Origin: Microplitis mediator
Taxonomy: Eukaryota; Arthropoda; Insecta; Hymenoptera; Braconidae
DNA: 64,000 nt
Assembly (NCBI RefSeq): GCF_029852145.1
Contig: NC_079974.1
Span: forward strand, 14,693,582-14,757,581
Reading direction: 5' to 3'
Of the stretch, positions 1 through 10,493 are shown in pieces. How positions within the stretch are numbered: position 1 is the stretch's first letter; every line of letters begins with the position of its first letter. The notes under the pieces were generated by a model. That model saw only the letters and a list, made by a program, of their open reading frames with translations. It was not told the DNA's origin and made no database searches. Position numbers and translations under genes: made by a program.

Positions 1-184
1 TTTTGTTTAAAAATGTCGGCAGTTAATAAAAATTTGACAGCTTAATTTTTTAGTTGTCTTCATTGAATATTTATATCATTGAATAAAAGTGATAAAACAA
101 CTCTTAAAATGTCAAAAATTTTCTCTTATTTACTGGATAAAATTGAAAATATTTTGGCATAAGAAAACATCAAAATTCTTGTGC

Positions 185-510
185 TACGGAGAAAAATGTT
201 GGCTCGAAATCTACCAATTTTTATTATGCTGTCGACCAAACTTGAAACAGATAGTAAAGTATCCAAAAAATTACTATATACTCTTGTAAAAAATTATTAT
301 GCTGCATCAAAATTATTATTATGTATGAAAGCAATTGATATTGAAGCTCATCGATAAGTTTCTCGCGCGTAATAAGTAATGTGATACAGTATAATCATTT
401 TTTGTAAGAGCACGATCATTTTTTGGATGCTTTACTCCCTGTTTCAAGTCTAGTCGACATCGTTGTAAAAATTGGTAGGTTTCGAGCCAACATTTTTCTC
501 CGTGTGACAT
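185..510. repeat. imperfect inverted repeat, about 115-bp arms
   Basis: The stretch around 185-300 reappears as its reverse complement around 390-510 with scattered mismatches. It is a small foldback with a 90-base loop. The short open frames in both arms come from the same DNA read on opposite strands and are not genes. No flanking duplication is clear. The ends of the window before it (1-184) show nothing recognisable. Confidence 0.7.
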
Positions 511-1095
511 CTAATTATGGAAGCGCATTAGCATGTTTTAAATACCAAGAAAATTAAAATAATTTAATAAATCTAGATTATTATTATTATTATTTATACC
601 CTGATTAAACGAAAGTATTTGACAGGATTAAAAAAATTTATATCCTTATGAATGCTATCGAATCCTGAAAATATGATTCAGAAGGATTTAACATGATTCA
701 AATTTTTTAATTCTGTTAAATACTATTTAATCCTGAAAACATGATTTAACAGGATTTGAAATGATTTAAACTGTTAAATACTTTTAAATACTATTTAATC
801 CTAAAAATATGATTTAACAGGATTTGAAATGATTTAAACGGTTAAATACTGTCAAATGCTTGTAAATCCTTAAAATATGATTAATTAGGATTTGAGATAA
901 TTAAAAATTTTTAAAACTACCAAATACTTCTAAATCCTAAAAATATGATTCATAATAATATAAGGCGACTCAAAATTTTGAATACTATTCAGTAATTTTT
1001 CATTCTAGAATTAAGATGTAAAAAGATTTAAGGTAATTGGAAATTCGAAACACTCTATATAGTATATATACCCGGGAAAAAAAATTTAATATAAA

Positions 1096-2023
1096 CCCTG
1101 ATTAAAAAAGTGAATTGAAAAGTATTGAAAATTATCTCAATTCTTTTCAATCCCTCGGCGGTTTTGGAAAGTATTGAATGGAATTGAAATTTCGATCGTT
1201 TGAATACTTTCCGATTCCAAAGTGGAATTCGAAAGTATTGAAAAGAATTCAATCTTTCATCATTTCAATTTAGGTATTGAGAAGGATTCGGAAAGATTCA
1301 AAAATTTCAATTCATTTCAATCTTTTTCAATCCCACTCATGACCCGAAATGTGAAATTATTTAGGTATTGAGAAGGATTCAGAAAGATTCAAAAATTTCA
1401 ATTCATTTCAATCTTTTTCAATCCCACACTTGATCGAAATATCGGATTATTTAGGTATTGAGAAGGATTCGGAAAGATTCGAAAATTTCAATTCATTTCA
1501 ATCTTTTCAAATCCCACACTTGATCCGAAATATCGGACTATTTAGGTATTGAGAAGGATTCAGAAAGATTCAAAAATTTCAATTCATTTCAATCTTTTTC
1601 AATCCCACACTTGATCGAAATATCGGATTATTTAGGTATTGAGAAGGATTCGGAAAGATTCAAAAATTTCAATTCATTTCAATCTTTTTCAATTCCACAC
1701 ATGACCCGAAATGTGATATTATTTAGGTATTGAGAAGGATTCAGAAAGATTCAAAAATTTCAATTCATTTCAATCTTTTTCAATCCCACACTTGATCCGA
1801 AATGTCGGATTATTTAGGTATTGAGAAGGATTCAGAAAGATTAAAAATATCAATTCATTTGAATCTTTTTCAATTCCTCGGAAGTTCAGAAATTCTTTTA
1901 TTATTTTGGGATTGAAAAATATTCATTTTATGTCAAAATGAATACCTTGGGGTATAGAAAGTATTCGAAAGGATTCATTTCTCTTCATTTTCAATACTTT
2001 TCAATTCATTTTTTTAATCAGGG
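1096..2023. mobile_element. CCCTGATTAAAA-ended element with TTCAATAC words (element B)
   Basis: It begins CCCTGATTAAAAAAG and ends with the reverse complement TTTTTTTAATCAGGG, with AA(A) on both outer sides. Just inside each end lies AATTGAAAAGTATTGAAA or its complement. The interior (about 1270-1850) is a tandem array of roughly seven 91-bp units, each holding TATTGAGAAGGATTC and TTCAATTCATTTCAATC. The terminus is the same as in element A but the internal word is different. No protein is encoded. Confidence 0.75.
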
Positions 2024-2162
2024 AAATTTTATATAAATGCTTAAATAAAAGGAGATATGAGTTTTGGTTTGATCTAATTTTATATATTTATATATAATTT
2101 TGTATAATTATATATAACTTTATAAAGTAATATATACAATAATTGTCATGACTAAAAAAAAA

Positions 2163-2245
2163 AATAATTCCACCGACTCATGGTCTTGAACCCGGGACCT
2201 GCTAGTCTGAAGTCTGAGGTGTTATTCACAGTGCTGTATTACACA
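2163..2245 (-). repeat. tRNA-like SINE head
   Basis: On the minus strand there is a B-box-like GGTCCCGGGTTCAAGACC and a tRNA-like upstream stretch. It sits in repeat-rich DNA next to an A-rich run, so I read it as a tRNA-derived SINE fragment, not a tRNA gene: no clean acceptor stem can be paired. Confidence 0.45.
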
Positions 2246-2779
2246 CTTGACAATAGGTGTTAATTGTATTAATTTGAATTCAAATGAACTTGAGAAAATT
2301 AAAGACATCAATAAATGATTGATTCTGTTATTAGCATTGTAGTAAATTATATTATTGTTCATAGAGTCAAGAGACCATTAGCGGTATACCCACTAATATC
2401 AAGGCGATAATGACTTCTTTTGGTAAATTAAAAAAAATCAGAAGTTAAAATTTTTTAAACTTAACTTAAATTTGTTTAATTTTTATATCTCAGTTTTTTA
2501 TAACTTAATTCTTTGTTGAAACTTCAAAATTTTTTTGCTGTCATCCTGTTTTTGGTCTTGTTAATGTATTTCTAAGAAATTTGAAAAAAGTTTGTATACT
2601 TTCTAACATTTTTGAATGCGGTAAATCCAAAAAATTTTTAGACTTTATGAAATTTTATAAATCATTGTAAAATCAGTTATTCCAAATAATATCTTACATT
2701 ATTCGATCATATATAAATTATTTGAAAAAATGTTATGATTCCACCCGCACAGCTTATTATTCACTCAGAAATTCCCATT

Positions 2780-3965
2780 AGATAGAATTTCTTAAAACTC
2801 AATTATATAAAATTTTATATAATTATATAAAATTATATAAAAAATTTTAGACAGAATGTATAAATATGCATTATTATATATAAAATTATAGAATTATATA
2901 TATTTATGTAAAATTACATATTAAAATATATGATTATAGATACTTTTATATTTATTAAATTAGAAAGATTTATATAAATATATATAGTGTTATCTAAGAC
3001 TATATATGAATTTATATAATTATATATATTTATATATAATTATTAGGGTGGTCTTTAAAAATTAAATTTTCTCTGGCACTCCATAGAAAGCTTTTTTTTA
3101 GTGAAAAAATACGTGAGGAATTTAGTTTTTTCGTTTTAAATAAAAAGGACACCTACCGAAGGACGATCAAAGTTCATTTTTCGATACAATTACGGTTTTC
3201 TTCAAATATCTCATGAAATATGCAGATCAGGGGGAAAAACCACAGAAACAATTTTGTAGGAAATTAAATTCTTGACAAAAAAGGTCGGGTTCATTTCTTT
3301 AATGAAATGTGTATTTATGAAGATATTTTTAAAGAACTTTTTTAGATCTTATGAATTGAGCGTTTTAAGGATTACAAATTTTGAAAATAACATTTTTCCA
3401 AGTATATAGAAACTGTAACAAGCATAAATAATTGATATGTTACGACTTATGAACTTGTCTATATTTAAGAAAAAACGTTCTTATCATCATTCGTTATTCT
3501 TAAAATGCCCAATTGATAAGATATAAAAAAGTTGTTTTTAAATATCTTCATAAATACACGTTTTATAAAAAAAATAAATATGACCTTTTTTGTCAAAAAT
3601 TTAATTTCCTAAAAAATTGTTACTCTGATTTTTGCCTCTAATCTGCATATTTCATGAGATATTTAAAAAAAAACCGTGATTGTATCAAAAAATGAAATTT
3701 GATCGTCCTAAGGCACGTGTTATTTTTACTTAAAACGAAAAAACCAAATTTCTCAGGTATTTTTTCACTAGAAAGAAGCTTTTTATAGGGCACCAGAGAA
3801 TAAAATTTAATTTTTAACGACCACCCTAATACTTATATATTTCTATATACAATTAAACATAAAATTTTTTAAAAAATTAGATATAATCATATATAATTAT
3901 ACAAATTTATATAAAATTATATAGAGTTTCATATAATTATATATAATTATATCTAATAACATAGA
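2780..3965. repeat. ATATAATTATATA word array, interrupted
   Basis: 2780-3040 and 3835-3965 are both built of ATATAATTATATA-like words. They are separated by the TTAGGGTG foldback, which seems to have landed inside a single array. No gene is visible. Confidence 0.5.
3043..3829. mobile_element. TTAGGGTG-ended foldback element (787 bp)
   Basis: The left end TTAGGGTGGTC and the right end GACCACCCTAA are inverted repeats, and the pairing continues inward over most of the element, for example CTCATGAAATATGCAGAT on the left and its complement on the right. It is therefore almost one long imperfect palindrome without coding capacity. The end sequence is shared with the larger foldbacks at 35768-38352 and 38458-39371, defining a family. 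Confidence 0.75.
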
Positions 3966-4044
3966 ATTTTTTTTCCTGTGCTCAAATACTTTTTTATTTT
4001 ATAAAATCACGATTCAAAATACTTATTAGAGATGAAAACTTTTT

Positions 4045-4499
4045 AACTTCCCGCTGAGAAAATTAAAAATTTTCAAAAATCGAGGTTATTGTTTTTATTT
4101 CGTTTTTGGAAAATAGAGTTTTCATCAGATCTCGATGTTTTGAGGTCCTAGGAAGCTTCCCTGACTATTCCCACGATGGTGTCTGTCTGTCTGTCTGTGT
4201 GTGTGTGTGTTTGTTTGTAAGTTATCGTTATCGAAAGAAAGCCGAAAAGTTTTTTTTGGAATTACTCCGAAATTCCTAGCTCGATCAATTCAAACTTGAA
4301 AATTCTTTGTGCGGCTTAAAAAACTGCGGCGAATCCCGCCAATCGCGTGAAAATCAGCTCATTCCTTCAAAACTTATGGCGACTTAAATATTCAAAAAAT
4401 AGTCTTTTATTAAACTTCTATCAGACCTTCGAGCTCGAAGAGTTCAAAAACGTAATAACTGCAATTTTGAGAGCTTCAGTATGAAATTAGTGGGAAGTT
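4045..4499. mobile_element. AACTTCCCGCT-ended repeat copy
   Basis: It starts AACTTCCCGCT and ends GTGGGAAGTT (imperfect inverted end). It carries the family's internal landmarks: a GAGGTCCTAGGAAGCT block followed by a short-period microsatellite (here GTCT then GT repeats at 4180-4210). Other copies in the window start at 15228, 19724 and 46739, with right-end fragments near 7690 and 57125. Confidence 0.6.
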
Positions 4500-4587
4500 G
4501 CAGGTGTGGACTTTAGGATCAATCGTTTTCCTAATTTTCCTTGAACTAAATTCGAAGTTGAATAAATTAAACTTTATAAGTCAAGTG

Positions 4588-4765
4588 GATAATGTGATAA
4601 CTAGAGCGAAAAGTGTATTAGGTTGTATAATAAGGCTGCGAAAAGATTTCAAGCAGTTGTAAACCTTACGACAACTGTATATGATGTTAGTTAGACCCAT
4701 ACTGGGATATGGCACGGTGATCTGGTTACCGTATTATGCGGTACACGTTGAAAGACAGGAGGCTG
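4588..4765 (+). pseudogene. non-LTR retrotransposon (LINE) reverse transcriptase fragment
   Basis: Conceptual translation gives the C-terminal RT signature LYMMLVRPILGYGTVIW followed by PYY and HVERQEAVL, typical of Jockey/I-type LINEs, whose usual form is LVRPxLEYGxVIWxPYY. One in-frame stop lies upstream of the motif. It is a short dead fragment. Confidence 0.65.
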
Positions 4766-4769
4766 TTTT

Positions 4770-6565
4770 GATAGCATTAAAAATTTCAAATACTGGTTAA
4801 ATCCGTTTATATCCTAAAAAGGTTATGAAATAAAAAAATTATTTCAGGATTAAAAAATATTCGGTAGCATTAGAAATTTCAAATGCTAGTTAAATCCTTT
4901 TATATCCTAAAAAGATAATGAAATAAAAACATTATTTTAGGATTAAAAAGTATTCGGTAGCATTAAAAATTTTTAATACTGGTTGTATCCTTTTATATCC
5001 TAAAAAGATAACAAAATAAAAAAATGATTTCAGGATTAAAAAGTATTCGGTAGCATAAGAAATTTTAAATACTGGTTCAATCCTTCTATATCCTAAAAAG
5101 GTTATGAAATAAAAATATTATTTCAGGATTAAAAAGTATTTGGTAGCATTAGAAATTTCAAACACTGGTTAAATCCTTCTATATCCTGAAAAGGTTATAA
5201 AATAAAAATATTATTTCAGGATTAAAAAGTATTCGGTAGCATTAGAAATTTTAAATACTGGTTAAATCCTTCTATATCCTGAAAAGGTTATAAAATAAAA
5301 ATATTATTTCAGGATTAAAAAGTATTCGGTAGCATTAGAAATTTTAAATACTGGTGAAATCCTTCTATATCCTAAAAAGGTTATGAAATAAAAAAATTAT
5401 TTCAGGATTAAAAAGTATTCGGTAGCATTAGAAATTTCAAATGCTAGTTGAATCCTTTTATATCCTAAAAAGATATTGAAATAAAAACTTTATTTCAGGA
5501 TTAAAAAGTATTCGATAGCATTGAAAATTTTAAATACTGGTTGAATCCTTTTATATCCTAAAAAGATAACGAAATAAAAAAATGATTTCAGGATTAAAAA
5601 GTATTCGGTAGCATAAGAAATTTTAAATACTGGTTCAATCCTTCTATATCCTAAAATGGTTATGAAATAAAAACATCATTTCAGGATTAAAAAGTATTTG
5701 GTAGCATTAGAAATTTCAAACACTGGTTAAATCCTTCTATATCCTAAAAAAGTAATTAAATAAAAAAATTATTTCAGGATTAAAAAGTATTCGGTAGCAT
5801 AAGAAATTTCAAATACTGGTTCAATCCTTCTATATCCTAAAAAGGTTATGGAATAAAAAAATTATTTCAGGTTTAAAAAGTATTCAATAGCATTAGAAAT
5901 TTCAAACACTGGTTCAATCCTTCTATATCCTAAAAAGATAACGAAATAAAAAAATGATTTCAGGATTAAAAAGTATTCGGTAGCAAAAGAAATTTTAAAT
6001 ACTGGTTCAATCCTTCTATATCCTAAAATGGTTATGAAATAAAAACATTATTTCAGGATTAAAAAGTATTTGGTAGCATTAGAAATTTCAAACACTGGTT
6101 AAATCCTTCTATATCCTGAAAAGGTTATAAAATAAAAATATTATTTCAGGATTAAAAAGTATTCGGTAGCATTAGAAATTTTAAATACTGGTTAAATCCT
6201 TCTATATCCTGAAAAGGTTATAAAATAAAAATATTATTTCAGGATTAAAAAGTATTCGGTAGCATTAGAAATTTTAAATACTGGTGAAATCCTTCTATAT
6301 CCTAAAAAGGTTATGAAATAAAAAAATTATTTCAGGATTAAAAAGTATTCGGTAGCATTAGAAATTTCAAATGCTAGTTGAATCCTTTTATATCCTAAAA
6401 AGATATTGAAATAAAAACTTTATTTCAGGATTAAAAAGTATTCGATAGCATTGAAAATTTTAAATACTGGTTGAATCCTTTTATATCCTAAAAAGATAAC
6501 GAAATAAAAAAATGATTTCAGGATTAAAAAGTATTCGGTAGCATAAGAAATTTTAAATACTGGTG
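4770..6565. repeat. 93-bp tandem array with a 10-monomer higher-order period
   Basis: About 19 copies of a 93-bp unit containing TATTCGGTAGCATTAGAAAT, ATCCTTCTATATCCTAAAAA and ATTTCAGGATTAAAAAG. Variant monomers recur in the same order about 930 bp apart: the CAAACACTGG variant with TATCCTGAAAAGG occurs at about 5161 and again at about 6091. Blocks of about ten monomers have therefore been duplicated. A shorter array of the same unit lies at 40120-41110. Confidence 0.85.
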
Positions 6566-6744
6566 AAATCCTTTCAAATCCTTCTACTCCTTTCGATTAT
6601 TTTAGTATTAAAAAGTATTTAATATAATTAATCGTGAATTTTGAAAAAGGATTTACAGTATTTAGCAGGATTTGAAAGTATTAAAATTTTAATCCTTTTT
6701 AATCCTGTCAAATACATTTTTTTAATCAGGGTATATTTATAAAA

Positions 6745-6960
6745 AGTCCTGTATTTGTCCTTAAAAACAATTGAACACAGACTAAATATTATAGAAAATA
6801 AAGTCTGTTTTCGTCCTTAAAAACAAGTGAACACAGACCAATAATTATAATAAAAAAGTCTGTTTTTAGTCTAAACGCGATTTAAAACAGACTAAATATC
6901 ATACGAAAATAAGTCTGATATTAGCCTGGATAAGGAATAGTATGGGCAAAAACAGATTAA
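6745..6960. repeat. short tandem repeat with AGTCTGT/ACAGACT words
   Basis: Three to four degenerate units of about 68 bp, each pairing AAGTCTGTTTT-like and GAACACAGAC-like words. It adjoins the right end of element A. No gene is visible here. The stretch 6960-7570 holds only AT-rich DNA with spurious short frames. Confidence 0.5.
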
Positions 6961-7569
6961 ATTCTTATATACAATAAATACGATTTATAAACTTGAATTA
7001 AAGGAAAAATATTTGAATTTATCATTTATTTTAAAACAGATCTAATTTTTTGACCCGGGATACTAAAATTTAAAGTGCATATCTCGAATAGTTTTTTCGA
7101 GTTACAGCCGTCTGAAGAGCAACCGCTTATCGGTTCTCGGAAATACATTTATCAAAATGACTGCAATTATAACTCGAAGACAAATTATCCGATCAATTTG
7201 ATTCACATTGCAGCTTCTTTTATATATGTTTCTATGTACCATGAACCTCCAGTTTTCCGATCGAATTAAAAATGTAATTTTGGCAGGCCAAAAATTATCA
7301 AATTTTTTGCGGAAAATTTGAATTTTTTTTTAAAACAGCCATTTTTGTTAAATTTCGATTTTTTTCTTAGCCCGAAGGTCATGGTACGAGATATACCTTT
7401 TAATTTCATAAATTTTGGTTTTTTTGATTTCATCCACTGTGAAGGTCGCTATCACTGCACGAAAAATTTTATCCTGTATTCATTATATATCCACACATAT
7501 ATCCTTAAAACATTAAAACATTCCGTGCAGTATAGTTTTCTTCAAAAAAATTATCTTTTTTGCAGGTGG

Positions 7570-7690
7570 TCACACTAGTGTTGCCCCTTAAAACGTCGAC
7601 ATATGATTCAATTTCGATTTTCAAGAATCGGGGTAAAAACAATAACTTCCCGAATTCTTCGAAAATCGTCGATTTCCTTAGCGGGAAGTT
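7570..7690 (-). mobile_element. right-end fragment of an AACTTCCCGCT-type repeat
   Basis: On the minus strand it reads AACTTCCCGCTAAGGAAATC, then the family's TTCGGGAAGTTATTG-like segment. Only this terminal part is recognisable. Confidence 0.5.
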
Positions 7691-8283
7691 AAAAAAGAAT
7701 GCCAATGATAGATTTCAGTTATTATGTAACAGGGTAAAATAGATTTCCATGACTATTTATCAATATCAAAAATTGGATTTGTCCACGGTCGATAACGGGT
7801 CCTAATTATAACCCGGTTTAGTAAATTAAGTGATTCGACATGTCACCGGGTGTCACTAATCAGTGAGACCCGAACATCCGTCCTTCTCTTTGGCTAATTA
7901 AGTTAGTAGGGATAAGTTTTCCGGGGGTAAATCAAAGAGACCCGAATCGAAGAGTTATAAGGGAGTGAAGTACCAAAAATCGAGAGAGTCAGTCGGACGA
8001 CCGAAGGTGATGAACGCCTAAGTGAAGACAAGAGTTAGTGAATGACTGAAGGGATCAGACATATTTTAATACAAGGTAATTATCCAAGTCTACGTCCGCT
8101 TCACGTGGAACGAGGCGATACATTTTATAAATTAACATCTTTATTACCAGGCTCTCCAGAGGCCATTCGCTTAAGTAATTATATAACATTCTAATACGTA
8201 CTGATCATTGACAGATTTCAATCAATCGTAACTTAATAATTATATCCATTGGCGTAAAGAGGCAATAAATTAAGGAACGAGAA

Positions 8284-8561
8284 CCCGATGAAAAAAGATT
8301 TTATACAATTGTAAAAAATTATATACGATTATATATAATTATATACAATTCTATATAATTGCAATATATAGAATTGTATATAATTATATAGAAGTGTATA
8401 CAATTTGTATAGAATTGTATACAATTTCTATACAAATTGTATACAATTGGATCGGGCCATTTTTTCTATCCAATTATATATAGTCTATAAATAATTATAT
8501 ATAGTCCATATATAATTGATATATAACTCTATACAATTATATAAAATCTTTTTTCATCGGG
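8284..8561. mobile_element. CCCGATGAAAAAAGATT-ended element with ATATA words (element G)
   Basis: Perfect inverted ends, CCCGATGAAAAAAGATTTTA on the left and its complement on the right, with AA on both outer sides. The 278-bp interior is almost entirely ATATACAATTATATA-like words in both orientations. It lies inside the putative LTR and must be younger than it. A related right end (AATCTTTTTTCATCGGG) occurs at about 39570-39588. Confidence 0.75.
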
Positions 8562-9829
8562 AAGTTATTGAGGCAACGGAAAAACCTGGAAAATTTGGAT
8601 ATACCAACATCAGCGACTGAACCGCATCCGACGGCAGAACAACCGCTGAATCCATCAAGTGTTGCTGAAATTATATTTGGAGGTAAATTATAATTAATTA
8701 AGGCCTCTGATTAAATCATTAATCTGGCTAATTAATTATAATATATTACTTAATATCTTTCCGTTGATCTCGCGTAAAGAAACGGATAGTTCAGGCTCTC
8801 CAGCCGTTCAATCTCGTGTTCTCGAAAGTTCCATCGCGTCTCGTTTTGTCGCCATTAAGTGTTCGAAACTCTGTAGTATTTATTCAAGGCTCTACAGCCA
8901 GAATAAAATAAAGTTGTCGCATAAATAATCCGGTAATTAAAACTATTAAATTATAAATATATTCCAGGCTCTCCAGCCGTTATAAATTAATTTATTACTG
9001 CATCTTAAGGTTAATGCAGGCTGGAATTTATTCCGTCAGCCGCATTAATTCTATAATTCAGAAATTTAATCGATTTACTCAATTAACGTCAATAAAAATC
9101 GGGATCCGCGTGACGCCAATTCACCGGCCTGAAAATTCTAGTCAACCCGAAATCAAATTCTAGTCATTACGTGATTACTAAATTAATTTTAAGTTAATTA
9201 AAATATCTAAAAATTAAATAAAAGATGCTAGAGTTTGGGTAAATTAAATTTTGAGTAAAGTTGATAACGGATTATTTTGAAAGTGAAATAAATTTAATTG
9301 TGAAAAATTATCAGTGAAAAATTGAAGAATTGAAAATTATAAATGAATAATATTTGTGGCAAATTAATTATAAAATTTTAATCAGAGAAATTAATGAGTG
9401 GAAATTTATAAGTGGCAAAAATAAATTAATTTATAAATTATACTAAACAAAAATAAATTAATTGATTGAAAGGACAGTAAATTATAGGATGAGAAAATTT
9501 ATATTGAGTATTGAAAATTATGAAGTATTGAGAAAAATTGAGTGAGAAAGTTACTGAACAAAGTAGAGTTGATTAAGTGAATTTAATGTTATGGGAAATC
9601 TGTGATTCAGTCCGGTGGACAATTAAATAATAATTATACATCCAGGGGATGAGATTTTAAAGTAAATTTTAGTTATACATCGAAGGGATGATATTATAAT
9701 AATTTTAGTTAATGTCCAGGGGACAATTTATTAATTGGTATTGAGGTTTAACGTCCAGGGGACGGTTTTTTAACGTGGGAGTGTGTGTGTGTGGAAACGT
9801 CCGGGAGACGTATTAGTTTGTCATAAGAT

Positions 9830-10030
9830 TCCGTCCAGGGGACGAGGTATAATTTAGTTTGTCATAAGATTCCGTCCAGGGGACGAGGAAAAATTTAGTT
9901 TGTCATAAGGAAAACCGTCCAAGGGACGAGATTATTAGTTTGTCATAAGGAAAACCGTCCAGGGGACGAGATAATTAGTTTGTCATAAGGAAATTAGTTT
10001 GTCATAAGAAATTAGTTTGTCATAAGGTAA
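9830..10030 (+). repeat. GTTTGTCATAAG / CCGTCCAGGGGACG tandem repeat
   Basis: About five units of roughly 45-50 bp combining TTAGTTTGTCATAAGG with the palindrome-like CCGTCCAGGGGACGAG. More degenerate copies of the GTCCAGGGGAC word reach back to about 9640. It belongs to the interior of the putative LTR. Confidence 0.65.
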
Positions 10031-10493
10031 TTAATTGTTATAAAAGGGTTAAATAAATAATAAGCAAGGTGCTTAAAATTATTAAAATTAAAAGTAAAGT
10101 TTTAAATAAAGTTTATTTCAGCCTGTTCACTATTCCTCTCCTCTCTGACAAAATATAAAATTTACATACGACCCTGAGTTTCTAAATAAAATACAATTAA
10201 CATCCGGTTCTGGAAGGCCGAGTCCATATTTCAGTGGCGCCCTAATATTCGTCTATAATACTTAGGTGCGACCAGACTTGGCAAGCTAATCACTCTGTCA
10301 TAATTAAAAATAAAAGTTAATAGAAAAACGACATGTGATTAAATGATTAAAACATCCAAAATTGAAAATAATTATAGTTTACTATCTAAAAATTAAAGTT
10401 ATTACTTTACTTTTCATAATGTGTACAATAATTTTATACAAAAAATTATACTACATTTATATGTAAAAATTTATAATAAATATAAATCGTATG

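Larger units (their letters stand above)
599..6731. mobile_element. composite CCCTGATTAAA-ended inverted-repeat element (element A)
   Basis: The left end starts CCCTGATTAAA followed by a TATTTGACAGGATTAAAA-like segment. The right end is the reverse complement, finishing TTTAATCAGGG. Both sides are flanked by TATA (595-598 and 6732-6735), a likely target duplication. No coding capacity for a transposase is visible, so it looks non-autonomous. The interior is made of AATCCT/AGGATT-type words, including a 93-bp tandem array at about 4770-6565. Other elements are nested inside: element B (1096-2023), a TTAGGGTG foldback (3043-3829), an AACTTCCCGCT element (4045-4499) and a LINE fragment. A second member of the family lies at 39914-42624. 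Confidence 0.75.
7725..10233 (+). mobile_element. probable LTR of a Ty3-like retrotransposon followed by a primer-binding site
   Basis: The segment starts TGTAAC and ends TTTCA. One base later comes TGGCGCCCT (10235), which resembles the TGGCGCC primer-binding sites of Ty3-type elements. An AATAAA signal lies near 10113, in a sensible place for R/U5. Inside are several blocks around 7850-8200 and 8760-9000 (GGCTCTCCAG-like words) and a CCAGGGGACG tandem repeat. No gag-pol follows: the DHX33 3' end lies only 260 bases downstream. It is a 5' remnant. The length, 2.5 kb including a later insertion, is large for an LTR. Confidence 0.4.

Noticed and set aside
9640..10030. CRISPR-like array of CCGTCCAGGGGACG repeats
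   Set aside because: Eukaryotic genomic context, uneven spacing, no unique spacers and no cas genes; it is a tandem repeat within an LTR-like segment.
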